Positions 36,011 through 44,237 of a stretch of DNA of 64,000 bases are shown here, in pieces. The position numbers and the translations under genes were made by a program. How positions within the stretch are numbered: the stretch's first letter is position 1; each line of letters begins with the position of its first letter. The notes under the pieces are model-generated. The model was not told where the DNA came from. It was given only the letters and a program-made list of their open reading frames with translations, and did not search any database. Source of the DNA: Riemerella anatipestifer (GTDB taxonomy: Bacteria; Bacteroidota; Bacteroidia; Flavobacteriales; Weeksellaceae); assembly GCF_035666175.1 (NCBI RefSeq), contig NZ_CP142016.1, forward strand, positions 1,798,001-1,862,000, given 5' to 3'.

Positions 36011-37669
36011 ATGAAAAATATAAAAATGACAAAGAAAATGGTATTAGGTGCTGCAGCCGCTTTTATGTTCGGTTTTGCAGGTGCACAAACAGTAGAAGAA
36101 GGTCTCCAGAATATGGATGCTCATAAATATGCAAAAGCTAAAGAGGTGTTCAATCAGTTACTTCAGAAATCTCCTTCTGCGGAAAATTATTTTTATTTAG
36201 GAAACATTTACTTAACTCAATACGAACCTAATTTTGATAAAGCTAAAGAATACTTTGATAAAGGTTTGGCTTTAGATAAAAAAGCATATTTAGATAGAAT
36301 AGGCTTGGCTTCTATTAAGTTAGGAAAGGGAAATAAATCTGCAATTAACGAAATACAGGAAATTGTAAATGATTCTAAAGGAAAAGATCCTGAGGTATTA
36401 TTTAGAGCAGGTGAGGCTCTTACAATGTTTGAGAATAATAATGCTCCAGATTTAGCTGTAGAATTTATTAGCCAGGCTATAGAAAAAGCAGAAAAGAAAG
36501 GTAATGTGCCTGCTAATTATTATTATTCTTTAGGCGATGCTTATCGTCTTAAAAAAGATGCTGGTAAAGCGATGTCTGCTTATGATAAAGCAGCGGTAGT
36601 AGCTAGAAATAAAGCATCTGTATTTACTAGAATGGCGACTTTGTGGATGGCTGCTAATCAGTGGCAATTAGCAACGGATAACCTTAACAAAGCTATAGCG
36701 GTAGACCCTACCTATGCTCCAGCATATAAGGCTCTTGCTAATTATAACATCAGATATCAAAAGCATGATGCGGCGGCAAGTAATTTGTTGAATTATCTTA
36801 AATATGCTGATGAAGACCCTGTAACGATGTTAGAGGTATCCAAGCTTTATTTTGCAAATGGAAACTATACAGAATCTAGAGAAGTTTTAGATAAGGTTTT
36901 TAATAAAGTTGAAGATGTTATTAAGTACAAGCTCAATGCTTATCTTTTATATGGAGAGCAAAAGTATGATGAGGCTAAACAAAATCTAGATACATTTATT
37001 TCTAAGGCAGATGTGTCTAGAGTACTGCCTGCAGACCAAGGTTTATTAGGGTTAATCTACGCAGGGCAATCCCAAAAAGCACAGGATGAGTCAACAAAGG
37101 CTAATCTTATGAAAATGTCTAGCGAAAAAATAGCAATCGCGAAGGCAGCAAAAGATGAAACTATGCAATGGGATGCAGAGTTGGCTAAAATTATGGCAGG
37201 AGGAGTTGATCTTAAAAAAGCAGCAGAAGCAGGTCCTACTAATCCAGAAATAGAAGCATTGAAGAAAACCGTTGCTGCAGACCCTAAAAATACAGACAAT
37301 ATTTATAAGTTAGCGATGGCTTATCAAGAGGCTAAAAACTGGAATGGGGCAGCTTATACTTGGCAGAACATGATAGATTTAATTCCTGACTGGGCTCCAG
37401 CTTATTATAGCCAAGGGTATGCGTATCAACAAGCGGGTAATAATGAGTTAGCTAAAGTTTCTTATCAGACTTATATAGATAATATGAATAAGAAACCTGC
37501 AGAGGAACAAATGCAAGGTAAAGAAACCCTTTCTTATGCTTATTTCGCAGTAGCTTATTTAGAAAAAGATAAAAATAAAGAGAAGGCTAAAGAATACGCA
37601 TTGAAATCTGTTCAGCTAAATCCTGAGTATAAAGATGCTCAAAATTTATTGAAATTACTTAGCCAATAA
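36011..37669 (+). CDS. Secreted TPR-repeat protein
   Basis: A 552-residue protein with a signal peptide (cleavage after FGFAGAQT, about residue 28) and many tetratricopeptide repeats, such as AENYFYLGNIYLTQYEPNFDKAKEYFDKGLAL and PEYKDAQNLLKLL-type ends. TPR arrays hold together envelope complexes. Position after exbB/exbD/tonB suggests a link with TonB-dependent uptake (inference). Low-complexity regions are absent and length is full. Confidence 0.82.
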   Translation: MKNIKMTKKMVLGAAAAFMFGFAGAQTVEEGLQNMDAHKYAKAKEVFNQLLQKSPSAENYFYLGNIYLTQYEPNFDKAKEYFDKGLALDKKAYLDRIGLASIKLGKGNKSAINEIQEIVNDSKGKDPEVLFRAGEALTMFENNNAPDLAVEFISQAIEKAEKKGNVPANYYYSLGDAYRLKKDAGKAMSAYDKAAVVARNKASVFTRMATLWMAANQWQLATDNLNKAIAVDPTYAPAYKALANYNIRYQKHDAAASNLLNYLKYADEDPVTMLEVSKLYFANGNYTESREVLDKVFNKVEDVIKYKLNAYLLYGEQKYDEAKQNLDTFISKADVSRVLPADQGLLGLIYAGQSQKAQDESTKANLMKMSSEKIAIAKAAKDETMQWDAELAKIMAGGVDLKKAAEAGPTNPEIEALKKTVAADPKNTDNIYKLAMAYQEAKNWNGAAYTWQNMIDLIPDWAPAYYSQGYAYQQAGNNELAKVSYQTYIDNMNKKPAEEQMQGKETLSYAYFAVAYLEKDKNKEKAKEYALKSVQLNPEYKDAQNLLKLLSQ

Positions 37670-37702
37670 TTAGTGTTTTTTAATATTTAATTGATTATAA
37701 AT

Positions 37703-37732
37703 AAGAGTTTCTTAATTTATTAAGAAGCTCTT
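37703..37732 (+). terminator. Terminator after the TPR gene
   Basis: TAAGAGTTTCTTA pairs with TAAGAAGCTCTTA (one mismatch) around a 6-base loop, then a run of T. Confidence 0.75.
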
Positions 37733-37754
37733 ATTTTTTTAGAATAAAAAACCT

Positions 37755-37762
37755 TATATTTG
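37755..37762 (+). promoter_or_regulatory. TAnnTTTG box directly before bshB1
   Basis: TATATTTG ends 4 bases before the bshB1 ATG, so the transcript would have almost no 5' leader. Confidence 0.45.
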
Positions 37763-37766
37763 TAAT

Positions 37767-38486
37767 ATGAAAGTAGATATTTTAGCCATTGGAGCACATC
37801 CTGATGATGTTGAGCTAGGGTGCGGTGGAACTTTAGCCAAGTTTATTTCTCAAGGTAAAAAAGTAGCGATAGTAGATTTAACAGAAGGAGAATTAGGTAC
37901 GAGAGGGACAAATGAAACTAGAGCAAAAGAAGCTAAAAGAGCGTCAAATATTTTAGGAGTTGTGGCACGAGAAAATTTGGGTATGAAAGATGGTTTTCTT
38001 AGTAATACAGAGGAGTATCAAATGCGTATTGTAAAGATGGTGAGGAAATATCAGCCTGAAATTATTTTTGCAAATGCAATAGATGACCGTCATCCAGATC
38101 ATGCAAAAGCGGCTAAATTGGTTTCAGATGCTTGTTTTTTATCAGGTCTTATTAAAATTGAAACGGTGGATGCTGGTGAAACTCAGCCAGTGTGGAGACC
38201 TAAGCATATCTTTAACTATATACAATGGAAGTCTATAAAGCCTGATTTTGTGGTAGATATATCTGATTTTATGGATAAAAAGATTGAGGCTTGTTTAGCA
38301 TACGAAACGCAATTTTATAATCCTAATTCGGAAGAACCAATGACTCCAATCTCTACTAAAGATTTTCTAGAAAGTCTTACTTATAGAGCTCAGGATTTAG
38401 GGAGGTTGTCTGGAGTGTCTTACGCGGAAGGATTTACTTCTGAAAAACTGATAGCTTTTAAAAATTTTGATTCAATAATTTTGTAA
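37767..38486 (+). CDS. bshB1: Bacillithiol biosynthesis deacetylase BshB1
   Basis: A 239-residue LmbE/PIG-L family enzyme that removes the acetyl group from GlcNAc-malate in bacillithiol synthesis. The zinc site is visible in GAHPDDVELGCGG (residues 8-20) and DDRHPDHAKAAKLV (about 108). The C-terminal YRAQDLGRLSGVSYAEGF is typical of BshB1. Its stop overlaps the -33 element of the tRNA promoter. Confidence 0.93.
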   Translation: MKVDILAIGAHPDDVELGCGGTLAKFISQGKKVAIVDLTEGELGTRGTNETRAKEAKRASNILGVVARENLGMKDGFLSNTEEYQMRIVKMVRKYQPEIIFANAIDDRHPDHAKAAKLVSDACFLSGLIKIETVDAGETQPVWRPKHIFNYIQWKSIKPDFVVDISDFMDKKIEACLAYETQFYNPNSEEPMTPISTKDFLESLTYRAQDLGRLSGVSYAEGFTSEKLIAFKNFDSIIL

Positions 38487-38510
38487 ATAGATAAAATATT
38501 TCTATATTTG
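38481..38510 (+). promoter_or_regulatory. Promoter of tRNA-His
   Basis: TTG at 38481-38483 (in ATTTTG), 19 bases, then TATATTTG at 38503-38510: a full match to the Bacteroidetes promoter. The tRNA begins 13 bases later. Confidence 0.85.
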
Positions 38511-38523
38511 CACCCACAAAATG

Positions 38524-38597
38524 GTGATTGTAGCTCAGTTGGTTAGAGCGTCAGATTGTGGTCCTGAAGGTCGCCGGTTCGATCCCGGTCAGTCACC
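38524..38597 (+). tRNA. tRNA-His (anticodon GTG)
   Basis: A full cloverleaf is seen. The acceptor GTGATTG pairs with CAGTCAC (one G-T pair). The D arm contains AGCTCAGTTGGTTAGAGC, the anticodon loop TTGTGGT, and the T arm GCCGGTTCGATCCCGGT. The G at 38523 can serve as the extra G-1 of tRNA-His opposite C73. CCA is not encoded. Confidence 0.95.
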
Positions 38598-38604
38598 CTA
38601 ACAA

Positions 38605-38630
38605 AAAACATCTACATAAGTAGATGTTTT
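38605..38630 (+). terminator. Terminator after tRNA-His
   Basis: AAAACATCTAC pairs with GTAGATGTTTT around a 4-base loop, followed by more T. Confidence 0.8.
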
Positions 38631-38654
38631 TTTGTTTTTATGAAGTTTATATTT

Positions 38655-38993
38655 TTAAATCTCTTCGTGGTTGTCTAAGGTGTAATTTCTTCCTTTGAAA
38701 TCTTTATCGTGTTTTTCAGAGATTACATCCTCTCCTTTTTCACTAATAATAAACTCTGACGCTTCATCAAACATTTCAGAAAAGTTTTTGAAATCCTCTT
38801 TATAAAGGTAAATCTTATGCTTTTCGAATGTGGCCTCGCCTCCGTCTTGGAAGTGTTTCTTACTTTCGGTAATGGTAAGATAATAGTCTCCTGCTTTCGT
38901 CTCACGAACATCAAAGAAATAGGTTCTTCTTCCTGCTTTTAACACTCTAGTGAAAATTTCATTTTCATTTCGTTTTTCCTTGTAATCACTCAT
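38655..38993 (-). CDS. DUF3276 (PUR-family) protein
   Basis: A 112-residue protein of the DUF3276 family, related to PUR-alpha single-stranded nucleic acid binding proteins and found across Bacteroidetes. Seen here: NEIFTRVLKAGRRTYFFDVRETKAGDYYLTITESKK at the N-terminal half and KIYLYKEDFKNFSEMF in the middle. A nucleic-acid role is inferred from family. It has a canonical promoter at 39023-39053. Confidence 0.88.
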   Translation of the reverse strand: MSDYKEKRNENEIFTRVLKAGRRTYFFDVRETKAGDYYLTITESKKHFQDGGEATFEKHKIYLYKEDFKNFSEMFDEASEFIISEKGEDVISEKHDKDFKGRNYTLDNHEEI

Positions 38994-39022
38994 TTCATCT
39001 ATTTTTTAGAAATCTTAGGTAA

Positions 39023-39053
39023 CAAATATAAAATAAATCTGCTAATCATCAAA
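39023..39053 (-). promoter_or_regulatory. Promoter of the DUF3276 gene
   Basis: On the minus strand TTTG (39053-39050), exactly 19 bases, then TATATTTG (39030-39023). The start codon lies 29 bases downstream. Confidence 0.8.
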
Positions 39054-39183
39054 GGATTATTTAAAAACTTTAATTTTATGTTTTACTTTTTGTTAATCAG
39101 TATTTTATGTGTTTTTGTATCTACTTTTATAAAGTTTTTTCTCTTTTTTGAGAGTGTCAAAAAGTAACATAAGATATTGAAAA

Positions 39184-40848
39184 TTAGTTGCTCGGGGAAA
39201 GATGTAATGTGTGATGTGCATTTTTAGCACTAGATGTACGATGGGTGATAATGATTCTGGTACACTCCGTTTCTAGGTTTTCTAGATTTTTTAGAATGTT
39301 TTCTTCAGTTTCTGTGTCTAGTGCAGAAAGGCTATCATCAAATATAAGTATGGTAGGCTTCTTTATAAGGGCTCTAGCGATGCAAATTCTTTGTTTTTGC
39401 CCTCCAGATAGCATTACACCTCTTTCTCCTACCATAGTTTGATATTGGTCTTTAAATTCAATGATATTTTTATGAATATCGGCTTTTTTAGCGTATTCTT
39501 CAACGGTTTCTATGCTGGGATTGTCTATGGCAAAGCCTATATTATTCTCGATGGTGTCAGAAAACAAGTAACTTTCTTGTGGAATGTAGCCTAAAGCATT
39601 TCTGTAAACCTCTAGATTGTGTTCTTTTAAATTGATACCATCTATGAAAATATCTCCTTCGTCTGGGTCTATCAATCGGCAAAGAAGAAGAGCTATGGTG
39701 GATTTTCCTGTGCCTGTTTTCCCCATAATGGCAAGAGATTCTCCTGCTTTTATTTTAAAGCTAATATTATTTAGTGCTTTAATACCCGTATTAGGGTATG
39801 TGTAACTCACATTACGAAATTCTATATCTCCTTTTATACTATAATGATTTTTATTTTTATTAGTAATCTCAGATTTTTTGTCAAGGAACTCATTAAGTCT
39901 TTGCATAGAGGCGGCAGCTCTTTGGTTTACTGAGGTTACCCAGCCTACTAGAGAAAAAGGCCATATAAGGATATTGATATACATAAAGAAATCTGCAATG
40001 GCACCTATGCTCATTTCTCCTTTTATGTATTTTTGTCCTCCAATGTATAGTATAATAATATTGAGTAAACCAATGACTAGTAATATTATCGTGAAAAAAT
40101 AGGCTTCTGTTTTGGCAAGATCTAGAGCTTTTTCTTGATAATGTTTTACCTTAGTATTGTGATTCTGTTGAATGTACTTTTCCTTATTGAAAAACTTTAT
40201 GACTCTAATACCAGAAAAGCTGTCCTGTACAAATGTAGAAATAGCAGATTGGCTTTTCTGCATGATTTTAGACTTTTTATTGATAATAGAACTTACTTTA
40301 TAAATAGTGAATGAAAGTATAGGTAAGGGAAGAAGAGTCCAAAGAGTCATTTGTAGATTAGTTTGGAACATATATACACTTGTGATAATGAGTAGTATCA
40401 CCAAGTTGATGACATACATAATCCCAGGACCTAGATACATTCTTACTGCAACGACATCTTCACTTAGTCGATTAAGCAAATCTCCTATAGTGGTAGATTT
40501 GTATTGAGTTAAAGATAATTTTTCATACTGTTGGTAGATATTATTTTTTAGCTCATATTCTATTTTTCTAGACGCCACAATAATGGTTTGTCTCATCATA
40601 AATCTAAATATGCCAGACAGTACAGAGGCTCCTATGATGATATTTCCGTTAATTAAAAGTGTGCGAAAAAGAACCTCTTGGGTAGTGTCTTTTTGAGATA
40701 TGACCTCTTGAATAATATCCACAGTTTTGCCTATAAACTGAATTTGGTAGATGGCAAAAAAGTTACTTGCTATAATGAAAAAAATCCCCCAAGAAAGAAG
40801 TTTCTTGTGTTTCCAAAAATAAGGGTTAAGTGTTTTTAGTGAGCTCAT
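39184..40848 (-). CDS. ABC exporter, fused membrane and ATPase domains
   Basis: A 554-residue half-transporter of the MsbA/MdlB type. Six membrane segments occupy about 15-310. The ATPase domain has Walker A GKTGTGKST (about 373-381), the signature LSGGQKQRI (about 478) and Walker B TILIFDDSLSALD (about 500). It would act as a homodimer exporting a lipid or other hydrophobic compound; substrate unknown. A TATTTTTG box (40857-40864) ends 8 bases before the ATG. IS copy 5 lies 100 bases upstream and leaves that box intact. Confidence 0.93.
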   Translation of the reverse strand: MSSLKTLNPYFWKHKKLLSWGIFFIIASNFFAIYQIQFIGKTVDIIQEVISQKDTTQEVLFRTLLINGNIIIGASVLSGIFRFMMRQTIIVASRKIEYELKNNIYQQYEKLSLTQYKSTTIGDLLNRLSEDVVAVRMYLGPGIMYVINLVILLIITSVYMFQTNLQMTLWTLLPLPILSFTIYKVSSIINKKSKIMQKSQSAISTFVQDSFSGIRVIKFFNKEKYIQQNHNTKVKHYQEKALDLAKTEAYFFTIILLVIGLLNIIILYIGGQKYIKGEMSIGAIADFFMYINILIWPFSLVGWVTSVNQRAAASMQRLNEFLDKKSEITNKNKNHYSIKGDIEFRNVSYTYPNTGIKALNNISFKIKAGESLAIMGKTGTGKSTIALLLCRLIDPDEGDIFIDGINLKEHNLEVYRNALGYIPQESYLFSDTIENNIGFAIDNPSIETVEEYAKKADIHKNIIEFKDQYQTMVGERGVMLSGGQKQRICIARALIKKPTILIFDDSLSALDTETEENILKNLENLETECTRIIITHRTSSAKNAHHTLHLSPSN

Positions 40849-40947
40849 TTATGTAGCAAAAATAGAGAAAAATGATGATAAATATTTTGTGTGAAACTTA
40901 TTTTTAAAGATAAAATATGACATTAATTAGATAGTATGTTCAGAATA

Positions 40948-41926
40948 ACTCGTTGTGCATTTTAAATAATACTGATTTTTAGATGATTTAATTTTCTTTG
41001 GAAGATAAATTTATTGATATATTGAATAACCGTTGCGGCGGTTATTTTACTGATTATCCTTGTTTTAAAGCCTTCAAAAGTTTTAGCATAGTTTCTTTAA
41101 TCATAAATTGGTCGCAAAGTTGAGAGAAAAATGTCTCAATTCGTTTTCGCTTTTTCTTGTACAATGAAAATTGAGGAATATAATCTTTCTGATTACTTCT
41201 CATTGGTGTATCTAATTTAATATTAGCATAGTTAAATAAATCTATTTGAACTTTTGCTGATAAATAGCCTCTATCTCCAATTAAAGTACAGTTTCGCATT
41301 TGCTCACCACTATCTTTTAAATAGTGGATGTCGTGAACGGATGCAGGGCTTATATCAAAATTCTTAATCACACCATTTAAAGAACATACTGCGTGTAGTT
41401 TATAGCCATAGAAATATAATTTCTGTGAAGCACAATAACCATATGTTGGTGAAGAATAGGATTGCTCTTTACAAATTTTTGAACGAGTAGAACGAGCGTT
41501 TTCACAAACTTTCATTGGCATGCTATCAACGATAAAAATATCTTCAAACTCATTGAACTCCATCGAAATACGCTGTCTAATTTGCTCTGTTTGTAGGGAT
41601 AGTCTTCGTTTTCGCTTATTGTAAACACTTCTTTCAATTTTGTTTATCAGAGAGTTTGGCAATTTTCTAAATAACTGTAATTCGCTATCAATACTCAAGT
41701 ATTCAGCAGTAATATTAAGACTTATGACTTCTAAATCGCTCATTTTAGGTGTTCTTCTCTGATAACTAATCAGTTGATTTTCTGAAAAAAGTCCTAAAAC
41801 TTCCAAAATTCTTTCATATATTTGCTCTAAGTTGTTCATTTATATCGTTTTATAGCAAAAACAATATACTTATTTTCAGTCTAATAAACAACTCTTGTTT
41901 TTTTCATTTCATAATGCACAACGGGT
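40948..41926 (-). mobile_element. ISRa1-like element, copy 5 (transposase frameshifted)
   Basis: A 979-bp copy with both ends. The flanks share the 8-bp duplication TCAGAATA (40940-40947 and 41927-41934), one longer than at the other sites. It lies between genes: upstream of the ABC exporter and downstream of the porin gene. Confidence 0.93.
40962..41839 (-). pseudogene. IS982-family transposase (copy 5), frameshifted
   Basis: One A is missing from a run of four (T in the plus strand, about 41094-41097), so the frame shifts after QFMIK near residue 248 and stops at residue 261. The DDE residues D105, D189 and E235 are before the break, but the last 44 normal residues are lost. This copy probably depends on other copies for movement. 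Confidence 0.9.
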
Positions 41927-42004
41927 TCAGAATAGTATTTTAGTATAAACATTTTTCTAAATTTATTAAGAAATAAGATGTAAAATCATGTTAAGTAAAA
42001 AAAA

Positions 42005-42026
42005 GGAGCCCTAATATTAGGGCTCC
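42005..42026 (-). terminator. Terminator after the porin gene
   Basis: GGAGCCCTAATATTAGGGCTCC is a perfect palindrome with T runs on both sides, 34 bases past the porin stop. Confidence 0.75.
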
Positions 42027-42059
42027 CTTTTTGTGGATTGTATTAAGTTTTATTTTGAC

Positions 42060-43382
42060 TTAAAATTTAGTTTTTAAAATCTGAGGATTTACATTTAAAC
42101 TCACCCAGAACCAATCTTGATAAGGATTAGCTGTGCTTTTATTTTTAAGATATCTCAATGATTCTGTGTTTAGGAAGAAAGAATAACCACCTACAATACT
42201 TACATTAGGCATCACATTATATCCAAAAGTGAAATCCCATTCATTACCAAGGTAAGAGGATAGCTTTTTATCATTATTGTAAATGTTAGCGCCAGAATAG
42301 AATAAATGGGTATTTAATCCTAGATTTAGTGACGGGCTAACCTTTGCAGATAGCTTAACATGGGTGTCTAACAATCCTACATTTTTATGAGCGTTCCCTA
42401 CATAAAAATAATCCATGAAACCATAGAATTTATGGTGAGTCCCGTAAAGTGGGTCGAATGAGTTAGAAATGTTATCGGTTTTGTTGGTATCATCGCCAGA
42501 GAGATAATCTGCTCCAATGCTGATGTTGAGAGGTTTTGCAACTTGATAACCTAATGAACCAGAAAGTAAATAGGCAGATTTTTTAGTACCCTGAGCGTTT
42601 TTTCCCATTTGATAATAAGATGAGAAATGTCCGTTCCAAGCGTTTTTCTTACCAAAATAATTCATACCCAAAGTTTGTAAGTTATGTGTTTTGGCATCAG
42701 GTAATAAATCGTTTCGGTAGCCTAGGTTATTTAACAATATTGAAAAATAAGAAGTTTTAGATAGTTGATGTTTAAAATGAATCAACTGAAGGTGCTGGTA
42801 TGGCTGCGCATCTGTAGGGGTGAAAAATTGACCTATTGGATTATTTACATTAAGATTGTTGTTTTTATAATTCTGGTTAAAAGCGGCATAAGTAATAACG
42901 CTGGTATTGTTTTTATTCCATTCTACGGCTAAAGCGTCGTGGCTTCTTCCTGCAGGGTGCCAGTCGAGGCTTCCGAAAATTCTATCATCATCTAGAGCTA
43001 TCATTTGGCGTCCTACTCTAGTTCTTAGATTTTCAGATAACTTTAAGTCTGCATATGCTTCGTAGATAGACATTCCTCCGGTAGGATCAACGGTCTGTAC
43101 TTGGTTAGCTTGCCCCCAAATATTGATGTTTTGTACTGAGAATTTTACCTTTAATAAGTCTTTGTTAGAGTAATTCATGCTCAGTCTTGTTCTGTTGTGT
43201 GTGAGAAAAGCATTCTGCTCGCCTTGGTTTAATGGAGTGTAGGCTCCGTTTCTGTACTCGGTTCTTGGACGAATTTGCAAGGACATGTCGAAAGTATTGT
43301 CTTTGTTTGAAGAATCCTGAGCTAATATTTGAGAATGAGATAATAGAAAAATACTCAATAAAGGTAAATAATAAGTTTTCAT
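42060..43382 (-). CDS. Outer-membrane porin, alginate-export (AlgE) family-like
   Basis: A 440-residue protein with a signal peptide (cleavage after SQILAQ, about residue 21) and an outer-membrane barrel. The start DMSLQIRPRTEYRNGA, VGRQMIALDDDRIFGSLDWHPAGRSHDALAVEW (about 125-155) and the alternating hydrophobic strands fit the alginate-export domain family. It is divergent from nrfHA and shares the intergenic region with three tandem palindromes, so it may be co-regulated and could admit nitrite or a related substrate (inference). Confidence 0.8.
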   Translation of the reverse strand: MKTYYLPLLSIFLLSHSQILAQDSSNKDNTFDMSLQIRPRTEYRNGAYTPLNQGEQNAFLTHNRTRLSMNYSNKDLLKVKFSVQNINIWGQANQVQTVDPTGGMSIYEAYADLKLSENLRTRVGRQMIALDDDRIFGSLDWHPAGRSHDALAVEWNKNNTSVITYAAFNQNYKNNNLNVNNPIGQFFTPTDAQPYQHLQLIHFKHQLSKTSYFSILLNNLGYRNDLLPDAKTHNLQTLGMNYFGKKNAWNGHFSSYYQMGKNAQGTKKSAYLLSGSLGYQVAKPLNISIGADYLSGDDTNKTDNISNSFDPLYGTHHKFYGFMDYFYVGNAHKNVGLLDTHVKLSAKVSPSLNLGLNTHLFYSGANIYNNDKKLSSYLGNEWDFTFGYNVMPNVSIVGGYSFFLNTESLRYLKNKSTANPYQDWFWVSLNVNPQILKTKF

Positions 43383-43461
43383 AATATTTATTATTAAGTT
43401 AATAATTCAAATGCTAGACAAAATTAGTATCAAATCAGTTTCTAATAAGTGTATTTTGTTG

Positions 43462-43502
43462 TGATATTTGTCATAATGATATTTATCAGTTAATATTTAT
43501 CA
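43462..43502. promoter_or_regulatory. Three tandem 12-bp imperfect palindromes between porin and nrfH
   Basis: TGATATTTGTCA (43462-43473), TGATATTTATCA (43477-43488) and TAATATTTATCA (43491-43502) begin 15 and 14 bases apart. The middle one is a perfect TGATA-TATCA palindrome around TT. Regular spacing near one and a half helix turns and location between divergent genes suggest a cooperative operator. The regulator is unknown. Confidence 0.5.
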
Positions 43503-43576
43503 TTTAATCAAGGTTAATTTTTAAAAATATGATAATTATTAGGTGGTTTTATTAGGAAGAAATATTTAATACTATT

Positions 43577-43584
43577 TACCTTTG
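43577..43584 (+). promoter_or_regulatory. TAnnTTTG box upstream of nrfH
   Basis: TACCTTTG lies 25 bases before the nrfH start. No TTG is found at the proper distance, which fits a promoter that needs an activator. Confidence 0.5.
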
Positions 43585-43609
43585 TCTAGTAATTTAAAAA
43601 TAGATCCCT

Positions 43610-44215
43610 ATGATGAAGAGAGAAAACTATGAAGGTAAGTCTAAAACAAATAGACGGAAGGAAAGATGGTTATTTCCTGTACTGTTAGGAGTAGCACTTG
43701 GGTTATTTATGTATGTGTTTTACATTTCTAAAGCGTACTCTTACCTTTCAGATGATCCTAAAGCCTGTGTAAACTGCCATATTATGGCTCCGGAGTACTC
43801 TACATGGTTTCACTCTTCTCATGGTAGGGTAACTAATTGTAATGATTGTCATGTGCCTCACGACAATGTTTTCAGAAAGTACTATTTTAAAGCAATGGAT
43901 GGTATGAGACATGCCAGTATGTATTCTCTAAGAATGGAGCCTCAGGTGATTAAAATCAGAAAACCAGGGGAAACAGTAGTTCAGGAGAATTGTATCCGTT
44001 GTCATAATGATTTGAATAGTGTGGTGGGTACAGCCTCTGTAACAGCAAGTATGGCTCATAAGGACGAAGGTAAACTATGTTGGGAGTGCCATAGAGATGT
44101 GCCACATGGTAATGTAAGAGGGCTTAATTCTGCACCTCATGCTAGAGTGCCTTTGGCGGAAACTCCAGTGCCTGAGTGGCTTAATAAAATGACAAAAGAA
44201 AAAGCAAACAAGTAG
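43610..44215 (+). CDS. nrfH: Cytochrome c nitrite reductase small subunit NrfH
   Basis: A 201-residue membrane-anchored tetraheme cytochrome of the NapC/NirT family. One membrane helix lies at about 23-43. Four heme motifs are visible: CVNCH, CNDCH, CIRCH and CWECH. It oxidises menaquinol and feeds electrons to NrfA. Two ATG codons in a row begin the frame; either may be used. It is 22 bases from nrfA, in one operon. Confidence 0.95.
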   Translation: MMKRENYEGKSKTNRRKERWLFPVLLGVALGLFMYVFYISKAYSYLSDDPKACVNCHIMAPEYSTWFHSSHGRVTNCNDCHVPHDNVFRKYYFKAMDGMRHASMYSLRMEPQVIKIRKPGETVVQENCIRCHNDLNSVVGTASVTASMAHKDEGKLCWECHRDVPHGNVRGLNSAPHARVPLAETPVPEWLNKMTKEKANK

Positions 44216-44237
44216 AAAAATAATAATACATAAAGTT

